A stretch of 64,000 bases of DNA from Apostichopus japonicus (lineage: Eukaryota; Echinodermata; Holothuroidea; Aspidochirotida; Stichopodidae): contig NC_092562.1 in the NCBI RefSeq assembly GCF_037975245.1, positions 28,969,554-29,033,553 on the forward strand. Direction: 5' to 3'. Positions 36,301 through 51,300 of this stretch are shown piece by piece (position 1 is the first letter of the stretch; each line of letters starts with the position of its first letter). Under the pieces are notes generated by a model, which made no database searches, was not told the origin of the DNA, and worked only from the letters and a program-made list of their open reading frames with translations. The translations under genes were made by a program, and so were the position numbers.

Positions 36301-39300
36301 TGAACTTTATTTCTGGTTTTATAATTGTCAGTGTGTGATGCATAGTATACATCACAGCCAAAAGAGGAACAAAGACAGCCGATACACATAGCTCGTACAG
36401 CAACTACTGTTCATCTCCCACAACCGTGCATCAGTAATTATTACTTTGTATTCGTAACATGGTGATATCTGTTACATGTGGCACTGACATGAACATACAA
36501 ATGACATGAACATACATGACATACAAATTGCTTGATAATTGCCAAAATAAAGAGCTTGGTGTTTAAGATCGTTTTCTTAATCATATCATTGTGTTATAAC
36601 AGCGCTAATGGAATGATGTACCGCTATATGTATTGGTGTAATCAATGTCTAAACAGTGATAAGTAACATAACTTGCATTCATTGCTTGTTTGTTTTTTTG
36701 GGATCACTCTACATGTGAAGTAGGAAACATTCCGAAATTTTCAGGAAGTACTTGTAGAATACTGGGGAATCAACTTATTTGCGTAACAGAAGTTAGCACT
36801 TTGTTATGCCTATGCGAACGTTCAGTGTCAGATAATAGTCAAAATGTATGTATGTTCAAGTTAAATAAATTAAATAAGTGTACCCTTACCGTTGTCATCT
36901 TGGATTCTTCCTCTTCTTATCGCCCAACATTGATTACTTAATATAGAAAGGAGGTTTGAAAAAGAGGAATATCACTGATAACTGTCGACCGCGCTCAGTG
37001 GGATAGTCATACGTACTCATGAACTGTCAGTTACTGTACTTCATAAACGTGTGATGCAATAATAGAAACCTATCACAAAATTCGTTTAATGGGACTGGAA
37101 AATAGCTGTTTATCTTTGTTCCTTTGGTTTCATTGAGAGTTTTATAACAGCATATTACGTGACATTACATCCAACCTAAATATACGGTTGTATCAAATGT
37201 TTAATCAGGAATAATTTACATAATAAATGAACTTAATAGTGTACGTTCCCCAGCCTACCAGTTCACCCAACGATGTATATATGCAGATATTTTTACAATT
37301 GTACCTTCTGCTCGGTGAAGTAATTAAATACACAACCAGAACGAGAAGTGATATGATCAGAAAGACAGATGGAAACGTCACACCAAGAACGAATGGTAAT
37401 ACATCTGTAAAGAAACCGAACGGATATCTTGCTACTATTAACAGTTCCTTATATATTTATGGAAAGGCTAGGTGGTAGGCTTGGTAATACTTTAAAAAGG
37501 TAATTATGATAGTGAATATGATATTTAAACCACTGATGATCTTTAACGAGGTTGTAAAATAATATAATATAAAGTGAAATATCTTCACACGTTACATAAT
37601 GACTGGTATTGGTTATAAAGTGACCCCCAACAACCACCACCTGCCTCTCCCCAGGTTAAACAATATATTTGTGTTATTTACATCTAGCATATGCATAGAT
37701 TCACATTCAGTTGTAAAGTCATTCTTCTTAAACCGAAATCACATTTTTGAGATAAACGTTACCTCATTTTTTATTTCAACTTCTTAAAGGTGGGCTCGCT
37801 CGTAAATTCCTCGTAAATTCTGTCCTTCACACCACCCGATTCAAAAATAATATAAATACTACCCTCTACCGGTTCGTCGCTGTTGTCTCGTAATTTCTTA
37901 GCAATCCCGTATTTACGGCTAATAAGCAATAAACGGGTTTGGCTACCGGAAGCGGTGGCCTTGACGAAATTCCTGCATAGTTTCTTGTCTATGGCAGTGC
38001 CAGTAGTATGTGTTAAACTATTATTCTATTAAAAAACTATCATGTGGCATTTTACCTGCCGTAACAGTGGTGTTACATTCAATAACTGCATACGGACCGG
38101 AACGACCTGCGTAATTTGTCAACCTCAAGTAGAAAATATAAGACGATCCAGGTTCAAGATCCGTAAACTTATACTCCTGCTGTGATTGGTCGAGGATGGT
38201 CGTCACGGAACTAAAATTTTGACTCCTGTAAGATATTTCGTACTTGTAAGGATACTTTGGATGACATCCCATGGAAGTATAGTCCAAAGATTCGGGAGGC
38301 TGCAAAATGACATTTAAATTCAAATTAAAATCTTTCAGTCTAAGTAACAAATATTATATTTATCAATATATATGTTGAATGTCATCATAATATGTGCTTT
38401 CGGACATCAAATACGAAATACAAGGCTTAGAAAATGGGGGGGGGGGGGGAGTACACCTGAGTAAATTGTACATTTCGGTCAAATTTATGTTTTCGAATGG
38501 CTGCAACATATACCGGAGTCGACTAAAGGGAGGGGAACTACATGGTTAGCAGCAAATACCTCTTTGCCCCCTCCCATCGGTATGGTCACTGTATATGTAA
38601 AGAGAACATTTCCAGATAGGTATTCTCTTTAAAAGTAATAAGCCGAATGGTGCACTTTATGATTTCAATCACGTATGTTATCAACGTTGTCGTTCGTAAA
38701 CCACTTTACTTTGCATAAATTAAATTACATTTAGTCGATTATCGTAAAGGAAGAAATTGCAACATTACGCATCAATTTCATTAACCATTGATTTACAACA
38801 GAATTAACTACATTTACTGTGTTTCATGAACACATTTTCATCAAGTTACTATTGGTGTCAAATAAGCATTATTTTGAGTTGATTTTGGTACATGTTGGTA
38901 CTATTTGATAAAATCTTAATCCTATCATCACGAAGCTTATTAATATACCACTCACTCATGATTTTGTTTGAGTTATTGAAGCAACGCAAACGTTCCAATT
39001 GCTTTCTTCGAAACTATCACAAATACGTCTGGGCAATACAATGTTAAAAATGCTATCGGGATCATAAATTAGCTGTTACGTATAATGTTGAGTTTGTGAA
39101 GAGAAATGGATATATTGAACAAATTTTTTGAACAAATCTTATTACGTCATATATATGGAAGAGGTGGGGTGGCCGTTAAAATCACTCTTGCCATCAACTT
39201 TAATCCATCTCATCAATGTGGCCAGTTTTTACAGAATTGTGTTTGTGTTACCGGAAAGCAATAATTAGTAATATTTGAACAAACTCATGTACTACCTGCC

Positions 39301-42300
39301 AGCTAAGCTCGATAGATGTTTGGCTTACGTCTGACGTATAAACATTGGTTGGTGTAACTTTTACATCTGAAAAAGGGAATCAGTAGATAAATAATAGCGC
39401 TTATTTTGATGTTAATCTCTAGACGCAGACTATAGTCTTAACATTGTGCAAATCAGAACATACCATTACATATATAAAGGATGGACACATATATGGGATG
39501 GACACATACATAAGATGGACACATACATAGGATGAACATATTCATAATGGACAAAGTATAAAACTTATATAGATCTTCCTTCTGGAACTGTACCTACATG
39601 TGATACTTGTGTGCACGTTCGTTTGGAAACTAGTTCCTAATTGCAACGTTACTATAAAATTCGACCAATGATAATTTGAGGCACTATTTCAAAGTTGTTT
39701 CTTACCCTCAAACGTATAATTACTATACGAACATTAAAAGTTATGTTTATGCATAAACTTACCTTCAGAATCAGTAATGACATGTTTTTTAACGTTATTT
39801 TGACTTTCCCTGTCAACTATATTTCTTATAACCACGGATACTGCGTATTCAGTACACATGAGCAGATTGCTTAAAGTATGTCTATTTATTCCCTCTGCTG
39901 TAACGAACTCCTTTTGCAAATTCCCAGTACTCTCTCCATAGCGCAAAATGACGTCATATCCGAGACTTGGGTCACACTTTAAGTTTTGAAACGAAACGGC
40001 GTCAGTCTGCCAAAACAAACCCAAAATGAGAGATTGTAGATGAAATATAACCATGTTGAAATTCGAAGTCAGACAGTAGATTTTCAGGGTGCATAACGGC
40101 GTCTCTAGTAATTTGTTCCTTTTTTTGTATATTATATTCTTCATGTTAAGTTGTCTCTAAAGAAATACAGAAACAGGTCATTCATACGTAAATATATCCT
40201 GTGTGTAAAAGTAAGTTGGCCTGACGCTTCGATCATAGCAGGATCTTCTTCAAATTAAAGCCTAAATGACTAGTAGCACTAACAGAAGGGACAAAAACAC
40301 GCACATAATACAGACAGGTTAATGAGCATGGTGAACACAAAGAGATAGATGTAAGGGGATTAGTATAAATAAAGTAGTACGAATATATCATGTACGAAGT
40401 TATATTGATAATGATAACATTAATGACTATTTGTTTCCATGTTTTTCACCGATGTTATTTAGGTTCCACCATATATATATAGGATTTAGATCAAAACACT
40501 CCGTTTTATGAGCTCAATATTATACGCCATATGTTTTTAAATTTCAGAATTTTGCACTTCCTTTAAATGTTTGTACTAATTTTTACTATAGTCCACGTGA
40601 GGATGGAAAACGTTCAATGCCACGATGGGTTATATCAACTTCCAACAGCCGACTGTAAATTGTTTAGTTGGAAATGAAATGAAATAAGTTTTCTTAAATC
40701 GTTTGCATTAAATGTGTATAATTTAAGTCATATCTAAGTAGGTGTAAGTCACCTTTCAAACGTTCGAGAAAAATTTAATTCACAAGTGTCTTTGTTAATA
40801 ATTAATACTTTACTACGGAAGAAGAAGAGCTATTACACAGTTCCAAATTCAGAAGAATACTGTGACAGAAGTTACAAAAGATGTATGATACTTACCGTCC
40901 ATGTTACTTGTATTTGTCCCGAGTTTGTGTCGTTGATTCTACTTACATTAAATTCAATACGTGTTGTTGGGTCTGTATAAGGGAAACATCTAGCAATGAT
41001 GAAATATCAATACCATCTTTTTCTCCTTTTTGAGAGGTTTCATTTAAACAGTTTGTATATACTGATGTATCATTACACATGTTAACACATACTTGAGCGT
41101 GATACTAGTTTTGAATTTCGATTCTTTGCTTAAAAACAAAAATTCATACCAAATTGATATAGCTTATACAGAGAGTAAACACTTTACACTAAAACCTTCT
41201 ATCTGTTTTGCATGAGTGTAGAGAAAAGATTTCGAAGTTTTCATTTCCAGCTAATTACTTTACGTAAAGTTCACGTACAGGATCCCCATGAGACAAACAC
41301 CGACAGCCATAAAGATGAAGGTCATTAGTCTCATTGCAATTATGATAATTAGTATTACGACAATATTTAAACAAAATCCAGATTTGGCAATAAGAGATAT
41401 TTACCAAACGTAAAGCTCGCCTTGGATTTAGTCCATGACATTGTCGAATCATCACTAATCATTAACTAATTAGCATATATATACTAACCTTCTGAGTCCG
41501 TGAGTACCTCCTTGGCCAATTGTTGGTTGTTACTTTCATGACCAATGAAATTCCTGACATCCATAGCTATTTTATAATAGGTGCAAGCTTTTAGACCGCT
41601 TATGTTGACGTTTTCCACTGCGTTATCCACTTCCTTCACCAATACTCCGCCTTCTCCTTTAGGCCAGTAACTTATAATTACTGTATAGCCAAGGGATGGG
41701 TCACAACGCAAATCATAGGTCGATAAACGATTCCCCTGTGAAAAGCAGTCACAGACATCATAAAATCAAGAAGAAAGCGTAAATACTTAATAAATTTTAA
41801 TTGGCTTTCAGTAAAGATATATAAGTAAAGTATAGGCCTCTGTACCTCCACACTCTCATTTTACACTGCTAGCAATGCGAAGAGAAACATTTGAACTGAA
41901 CATTTTGCTCGAGGGTGTATAAAGTCACATCCTTCGTAACACTTCTCTCAGGGGTTTCTTTAAGTTTATATTGTGTATTGGTATGTTTCCTTCTTCTTTT
42001 GTTAGAGTAGAGTGCAGAGAGTCGGGCATTGAGAAGACGTAGGTCTTCCTTACGTACCCAATAATTATATTACTGCTGTTAAAGTATGAACATAAGCAAG
42101 TATAATGATACGATGCAAAATCACAAATGATTGCCGAATCTATGTTTCTTTCCCCTTCGAATTCGTAGATTAAATTATCGTTTGCAAAGTCCTAAACTGA
42201 TGCACGCATTCTCTTCTAGCCAAAAGATCTAAAATTTCTTCTTCATCTGACTTACGTTTGAATAAGTAACAAAATTTAAGTTGCCAACCCAAACAATATA

Positions 42301-45300
42301 ATCAAGCAACCTTGGAATCAATTAGTAATTTCCTCATAGGTTTACACATTGGCCAAGTAATACTGTAATTAATAATGATATTGTTCACAGCAGAGAGAGA
42401 GAGAGAGAGTGGTGCGTTGTTATGGTGGAGAGTCACACAATTTTGTTTACTTAATATATAATTAAATAAATATTACCGGCCAGGATACTCTGACTTGGGG
42501 TGATGGCTGTACTCCCAACAATCTCGTTGTAGTAAATCTAAACACCGTACTGGGATCTGTAACAATAGTATACACATTTAATTATAAGGGATTCTCTCCA
42601 TCAATATGTATGCAGGGCGTTAATCTCAACTGAATAGTGGGGGGGGGGGGGCACATGAACGACTGAACATGGATAAAGCGGAAGGCATGTACGCGTAGCG
42701 CACACAATGAGCGCATTTGAAGCAAAACCTTTAGCGGATGGGGTCCGCCTTAAGGTGTCCAGGGGTGAATCTTCAAGTTAGCTTCTGTTTGGTCTCGGAA
42801 TTGATATGTCAGTAATAAATATATTTTAACAAAAATCACATTTGACAAGTTATAAAACTCAAATTAAGTGAGACTCATCTATTTATAATCCGGGTGTAAC
42901 TTTCATCATTGGTTGGCACGTAGCCTAGCAAGAAATTTTTGACAAAACTGCCTCCCAGATTGCCGGACTAGCACTTCTCGAACCTTATAGGTTGCATCTA
43001 GACAATATTAATTTGGAGATATCATATTTTAGAATCCCCCACCCTCCCAACAAAAAGGTAACTTTGAACAATTTATTCGCTAAAAGCACTTTAACCATAT
43101 ACGCTACTTTTACGTTTACGTTTTTTAATAAACCCTCATCATTCATTGATTAACACAGATAATTTTATATATTAAAGTACGCTATGGCATTTTGATTGTA
43201 AGCCATAGCCTATAGATACGATGAGGGGAAGCCATATGGGGAACTTAGGTGTAAAATAATTGTTACGTTTGTGTTATAATTTACATGTAATTTGCATGTT
43301 TCACATGTGTGGGGAAGGAGCTGTGTGAATGGGCCGTGTAAGTTAGTTTGAACGCTAATTCTATAATTTACTTTAAAGTACGCTATACATGAAATTCTTT
43401 ATTAACATTTCAACGCATCTGAACAATTTTATTTTTCATCGGGGTGGCGTGGGGGGGGGGGGGGGTGGTTGAGCAGATGCGAAAAAAACATTAATAACTA
43501 CTCATCTCATAGGCACAATAATTGAATTTTTTATGATTCATTTTAAACCTGACAGGCCTAGTGCCTACACGATTCAGTCACTAAACCTGGGGGACATTTG
43601 ATATTGTCCCCATACTAAGAAAGTTGGGAACGTGTACCCCTTGTCCCCATATGATTGATGACCCTTGTTTATGTTTTGTAAATACCCTTACATGCTTATA
43701 CAAGGATAACATATTTCATATTAAAAAATTATCTCATTTTTTTTTTATAAATGAAGGTTCTCACTGAAAAACATTCGCATTTAACATATGAGTTGGGTTT
43801 AAAAAACTCTAAAATCTTAAAGCAAACTTTTAAGTTCATTTAATACGAAAATGTTATGTATTCGATACCAAATCCGCATGTCAATATATAATAATGAGCA
43901 TACTCAATTAGGTATTGCCTTTCTGCTTCATTTTGTCACAATCTTATTCATCCATAGAGACTATGAATTGAAGGGTGCTACAAGCCATAAAAGATACACC
44001 GAGTTCATGCAAACAATTCTAAGCTCAGCCTAGCTTATTGTAAATCAAGTGTTACAGGAGCACTGGGTTGCTGAATGTTTGACTTTGATCCATAGACAAA
44101 TTAATTGGTTGATAATAGATCAATTATGGTAATTAACGAGCACAAATGATGTAAGGATCGTTTAAGAGGTTTTGCATCAGTTGTGCATCTGTCTAGAATA
44201 GAAAAGAAGGACCGCGGAAAAGAGGCATTGGAACTTAGTTGACTAACTCCACTGAATGAAACCACATGCAAATATATTTTGTTTTGAGGGAAACAAGGCT
44301 CATCTCTTTTATTCCCGAAGCGTTTGAAGTTTAGTGAAGGTGCACAAACCTTCAGAATCCGTCTGTAGGTAGGTATTTGAGCTGTTGTTCCCTTCAATTC
44401 CAGCTGCGTTCCTAACACTGACAGATATTGAATAGTTAGTACACTGGCTTAATCGTTCAGTGATAGTCGTGCCCATGGAGTGTCTTCCTGGTATTTCCTT
44501 ACTACGCTGTGTCCCTCCACCTTGATAGTACACAATGAAGGAGTACTCGGTGGTTGTAGGGTCACATTTAAGATTCTCTGAGGTAATTGCATCAACCTGC
44601 ATATATTGAGCAAGAGAAAATATGACCGATGAAGCCGATTCTCTTATAGTTTGACGGTTCCATAGTTCGTACACTCACATTAAATTAAGGCAGAAAGAAA
44701 TAAAAAAAATATGCTACTAAATTTCTCAACGCCAAGATGGTTGAATAAGGTGCTAAGCTTACCGCCCACGTTACTGCAATTATAGGTCTTGTTCCCACCA
44801 AAGGTCCTCTCTGAGCTCTGATATCACGTGGTATGATAGATGGCGCTACCGAGAAAAGCAAAGACTAGCGTGTCTTAGTTATGTGTACTCGTGTCATGCA
44901 TTCCAATGTAGTTTCTACGCATAAGTTATACACTATATAATTTGTTAATACTATCTTGTCACGTAAAGAATGCATATAATTCAGATTACACTTAATTAGG
45001 CAGAAATATATTATTTGTTTGCGATTCTACTGTTTCCCATTTATACAAATTTATGAATAAGAACTAATGTTAATTTCTTGCAACTGAGATAACTGATATT
45101 AGTTTACATTCGGCTCGTTGTCTAATAATATTTCATTCAAGAGCCAAGGCCATTTAAGACGTTGTTAATTATTAAAGATAAACATGTCTCAAGTTGGTAG
45201 AAGAGCGCATGTGACAGGTTGGTGAAGTGTTATTGATTACAAACTATGGCAACACTAAGACTATACGTCTATCAGATAAATAGGTAAACTTAGCAAAGTA

Positions 45301-48300
45301 AACTTACCTTCAGATTTGGTTCGAACGACGGTAGGGTAAGTGGCTCTGCTTTTTCGACCAACTGCGTTTCTGATACTGACCGATATTGAATATTCAGTAC
45401 ATGTTTGTAAGTTAGATATTGTCAAAGACCTTTGAGAACCCCTACTTGAAATGTTCTGTGCTCTGGTTTCATCCGTAGGATGGTAGTGAACTTCATATGT
45501 GTACCCGGTATATGGCATACACTTCAGATTATTTTGGTTGATGGAGTTCGTCTTTTAATCATGCGGAGTAAGAGAAGGACAATATAAGGGTGTAAACATG
45601 TTAACATGATATCGAACTAAACACTTACATCGTGCACACTAACTATATGCCTACTCAGGACAGGGAGTTGTTATGGAACAACTGCTCGGGAAGAGCAATG
45701 GACCGTTTAATCAGGGAGTTGTTATAACAAATCCCTGGTTAATATATAGTTTTAAATTTTACACAGGGCATGCTCATACATTGTTACAGTTTCCGTGTGG
45801 TTATCTAAAAGCATTCTGTAATGTCAACTTTTGGTTTTCAAATGACACGGACAGTGCAGTGTATCTTACAAGTCAATGGCCCTTGTGAACTAATCTCATG
45901 AACAATTTCAACGTTCACTTCGGCTCAATATAGCTCTTTGTGAGGTAGTGCTCAGCGAACTACTGGCTAGTTACGTAATTGGCATGTACTCTTCAGCATA
46001 CTTTTTGTTCGACCTGGCCCCCCTCGTACAGCACTTGCGGTTTGTTACGTAGGCCCTGTTCGTATAGGTATCGCACCACGATTAATTGCTCCCATTGACT
46101 TACGCACGAAATTTGTCGCTTTCTAAATCTGATAAAGCAAAGATATAATATTCCAACTGTCCACCATATGATAGCTTATGGCTTGCACTGAAAAAATAAA
46201 CTAGTCAATATTGCCACGGACTAACGTTAAATTAGTCTGTAACGTTAGTCAATGCACACGGACTAGCAAAAATCTTCGTTTCATCGCTGCTTCTTAGTTA
46301 GTTTACACTGACTAAGGAAAATATAATCGCAGCTTAGTCGGTGGCGACGGACTAAGGTATTTTAACCCATGGACTAAGAACGATACGGACACCCGATTTA
46401 CGCCATAATCGTAGCTTAGTCGGTGTCGACAGACTAATGTATTTTAACCCAATTCGATTCACTTCAATTTGGAAACCGAGAGGCAACGGCAGCTTGCTGG
46501 GCTTGGCATAGTTTCATACGATCACTCTAAGCAACTTTCAACCGTAAATCACCCAAGAAGGTCTTTAGAAGAATGGAGGTATTAACTGCATCATCGGCCT
46601 ACCTGTTATTCCTTTAATTTGAAGGTAAAATTAAAGTTAATTGTTAGGCCACTGGCACTAGTACTGTATTATGGTTAGTGTAACGCTACCGTTGTCACGT
46701 TGGCGTTTCGCAATACACAAGTGCAATGACAGTGAGTAGCCTATAGGCTTCTACTGGGTACTGCAGTGCATTCTCAACACTAAAGTGTGCATCCTAAACA
46801 CCAATTAACAATGTGTTATGTGTGTATTGGGCTAGATTGAACAGTGGCACATAATCTTCTTATTTATTCCCAAACAAATGCTGGAACTATAAGGCTCAAT
46901 AGTTTATTTGAAGTCTACACTCATTTGGTAAAGATTTCCTGTAATTTCCCATGTGAATCTAAATGGGTAGGCTTTGTGATATTGAATAAGCAAGGCTAGA
47001 CCTTCAAACGTACATTCACAGTAGGCTGAACAAATTATGTTGGCTAGTCAACGGTATTATATGTTGCGAGCAGTCAGGATCCACGCTTCAGTTCTATTTA
47101 ACCTTTTCATTTATCATTTTTTAGTATTTAATTTCCGGTCACGCCCAGGAAACAATTGCGACATTCCTTCACGGTCGACTTGCTTACTGTAAGAAGTATT
47201 AACCGTTTTTTTCTCAGGAAAGCTTGATAGTCTGAAGTTATTATAACATGTGCTTTTAGTATACTGCCAAAAGAGTAAGTTGTTGTATTTGTATTGATAT
47301 TTTGTGTAGAAGTAACGGAAAATTTAGTATGTTTAGTTTGGTCTAATTGCACGTTTTTTTTCTGTCCAATGTACTGTAGTGCAGGGTTCCCTTGCGCGAA
47401 TTCAAATTATTCTGTTTATGTATATGTATATGCATCGATTCTTAGATTATGATGTTTTTTTGACATTTATTTGTAATTCAAGCATATCTGTTTAGTAGCA
47501 ATGTTTAAAGGTTAAGATTAATTAGTTTTCTCTTTTTGATCCTAGATTGAATGAAACTCATTGGCGTAAATAATAGATCAGATGATACAGTTTAACGCAG
47601 TTGCTAAAACTCTGGGTATTCTGTAGTCTTCGCCGGTCCATTATATACTTTAGTACTACTAGTAAGACTATATCAAAACGACCGAAGACAAACTTAGTGT
47701 AACAAAGTACTGATTCTCCTCTAGCCTAGGTCTAAACAGGCTTGTTATGTGAGGAAGCAAAATAACAACTAAAAACGATTAGGCCTATAAATAAGTTGGC
47801 TCAGTGCATTTCTGTTTCTAAAATTTTATATTTTTAAAGATCATAAAAACAAACAAAGATTTAGCCCATGTTTTATTATCTCTGTATTCTGGGCATTTGA
47901 TTCTGGTTGCAATGGTGATGACACTCTCGTTCAAATTTTCAGCTTTATACAGTCTGCTTCAAACTTTGGGATTGTTTTTTTGAGACTATAGTGGAAGCAA
48001 ATCTCACATAACTTTGTGGTGACAACTTTTTTTTCTTTTCTTTTTCAAATGATGAATACTTTGCTGTTTCTTTCTTCCAGCAGGAATTGAAAAGCCAAAT
48101 ATCTAAGTCAAGGGTGAGCTTTCCTGTGATGTACGACACCAGTGTGGAGGCAACAACAGAAGAGGAGAACTGTGTTATATATGGCTTAAAGACATGTTTT
48201 AAGATGATATATTGGTACCCTTCGCAGAACAAAAGAGTTTATCCAAGAGTCCAAAAAGCAAAGGAACAAGTACCATAGAGAAAAAAGATGGAAGAGTGAG

Positions 48301-51300
48301 TTTAACTATTGTACCCAACTGTTTAATGATATTTAAGATACTTTTCATAACCTGTTTTGAAAAAAAACCAGTCTAGTATATCAGTTACGTGCAAGCTTCA
48401 TAAGTTTGGTCAAATTTTCACTGATCTGTAGAGCGGGAGTCCAGAGGGTTTGGTTAGCTGGGAAGGTAACCAATTGCCTGGTACATCACAATGTTCACAA
48501 TGCATTCCTGTATATGAAACCTGATGACTGGCAAACCGACTGTGGTGGATGTGGCAGGGAGAGCAATTTTAAAGTCACCTGATAGCTACTGTAACCTAGA
48601 TCAGTTTTCATGGTAACACATCAAAGTAAGTACAATATGTCAGGTATGGCCCCAAGAGCAACAAATGGCCATTGCCAGTAATTATTGGTGGTGGGGTACC
48701 CCTGCCAGTGATCTATAATTGACCTCTCACGGCTGACCTAGGTCAGCTCATGAGGTAACCACTTGAAACCTACTGGAAAATGTTGGTTAGGACTTCAGAT
48801 ACAAGGGATGGGCATTGCCAGTAATTTTTATTGGTGGGGTACCCCTGCTAGTAGACCCCCAATATGCCCATCCCCTCATTGACCTAGGTGAGCTCATGAT
48901 TTGACCAGTTGAAACCTACAGGAAAATGATAGGTATCACTTCATAAGGATGGGCATTTCCAGTATTTTATATTGGTGGGCCACCACTGCCAGAGTCCGCC
49001 CATCCCTTACATATAGAATCCTGTCAATAATTTTCCAGTAGTTTTCAACTGGTTAAATCATGAGCTGACCTAGATCAATGAGGGGGGGGGGGGTTTGGGG
49101 GTCTACTGGCAGGGGTACCCCACTAATATAAATTACTGGAAATGCCCATCCCTTACATATATATAGAGTCCTGCCAATCATTTTACAGTAGTTTTCAACT
49201 GGTTACCTCATGAGCTAATCTAGGTCAATGGGGGATGGGCATTTTGGGGGTCTACTGACAGGGTTACTCCACCAATGTAAATGACTGGAAATGCCCATCC
49301 CTTACATATGAAGTGATACCTATCATTTTCCAGTAATTTTTCAACTGGTTATCTCATGAGCTGACCTAAGTCAATGATGGAATGGGCATTTTGGGGGTCT
49401 ACTGGCAGGGGTACCCCCCCCCCCAATATAAATTACTGGAAATTCCCATCCCTTACATATGAAGTGATACCATTTTCCAGTAGTTTTCAACTGGTTACAT
49501 CATGAGCTCATCTAGGTCAATGGGGGATGGGCATTTTGGGGGTCTACTGGCAGGGGTACCCCACCAATAAAAATTACTGGCAATGCCCATCAGTTGTATC
49601 TGAAGCCCTAACCAACATTTTCCAGTAGGTTTCAAGTGGTTACCTCATGAGCTGACCTAGGTCAGCCTTGAGGGGTCAATTATAGATCACTGGCAGGGGT
49701 ACCCCACCACCAATAATTAGTGGCAATGGCCATTTGTTGCTCTTGGGGCCATACCTGACATATTGTACTTACTTTGATGTGTTACCATGAAAACTGATCT
49801 AGGTTAGCTATCAGGTGACTTTAAAATTGCTCTCCCAGCCACACCCACCACAGTCGGTTTGCCAGTCGTCTGGTTTCATATACAGGAATGCACTGTGAAC
49901 ATTGTGATGTACAAGGCAATTGGTTACCTTCCCAGCTAACCAAACCCTCTGGGATCCCGGTCTATTGGGATCATTATTAACATGATTAACATAATTATTA
50001 AGCTTTGAGAAATAACTTGGTGTTATGCTGTGCAAAGGTAATAATAATTTGGTAAAGCTGCTATTCCTGGCTTATAATTTGAGGGACCTAGATTTAAATG
50101 TATACCTCCCAATATGTTATAAAATTTTAATGTAAATGTATGTTTATGATAATGTGAGTTATCATGTGCTATATCTGTATCTGTGCTTACACGTATATCA
50201 TATTTTCTGTTCACAGGTCAATAATGGTGCAGATTTTGGCTTCCTGAAGACAAGTGGGAGGCCATTTGTAGTTAAGAGAAACACTCTTTGTTCGTGAAGA
50301 CTTAACTGGTGTCGATTTGGGGTACCACTTTAAAACGAAAGTCATGAGGAACCCTTGCCCAAGACTCAACTTTGCATTATTGTGCAGTGCTATACTTTTG
50401 CGATTCATGTTTGATCCATTAACTTGTCTTAACTTTGTTGGAAAAAAAAATCAGATTTTCAGATTTCATTTACAGTGATTTCTTCTCTATCTGTCGAAAG
50501 TCAGCCTTTTGTAGACATCAGAAGTTTTATCAGAAATAAATACTGCCAACGTACACATTATTTGTGTTTCTTCTGCTCGCTTTTCTTTCAGTGATACTAG
50601 TCAGTGAAACTAGTCGGGTTTAATTCTTTCAGTGAATCTAGTCAGTGCAACTAGTCAGTCGATACCGACTAAGAAAGGTTAGTCGGGAGAGGCACCATCC
50701 TGACTAATGTAAAACCTGCTATAAACTAGTCGGTGGCTCATATAAATTAGTCGGTAAAGACCGACTAATGTCACCAACTAATGTAACTGACTAATAAACA
50801 TTTAAAGACTAAAAAATTGTTGATCGACTAAGCTGACGGACTAAGATGACCGACTAAGAAATCCAACTGACTAAGGAATAAATTAGTCGGTATAGCAACT
50901 GACTAAGGCTATGTTAGTCGGGAGAGGCACCAGATGGACTAACGTTTTGTTAGTCGGTGAACCAATTTAAGTTTTCAGTGTGGAATATCATAACGCTTTC
51001 ACTTTTTGCCACCACGACTGTTAAGATTTTGAGCTACAAGAGCTCAACGTTTTACAATAGTGCTCTCATTCCCATCTGCCAGCTGTCCCTCCGGAATCTT
51101 CTTGTTTCACCCAAGATTTTCTAAAATACCTTAAATCACCGTCAATCCTCCAGATTTGTAGACGATCAGCAGTTTATCTCATCCTTTGTAACATCCAAGC
51201 ATCAACAAGAATTTTGATGACTCATAAAACGCCCCAAAAAATATATATAGAAGTGCACTTTTGGGCTATTTTCCGACAATGGTTTACCTCTCAGGCGGAA

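Noticed and set aside
47945-48278. Overlapping open frames on both strands inside the CACTA-like element, considered as transposase remains
   Set aside because: No transposase motif could be recognised and both strands are open, so coding is not supported.
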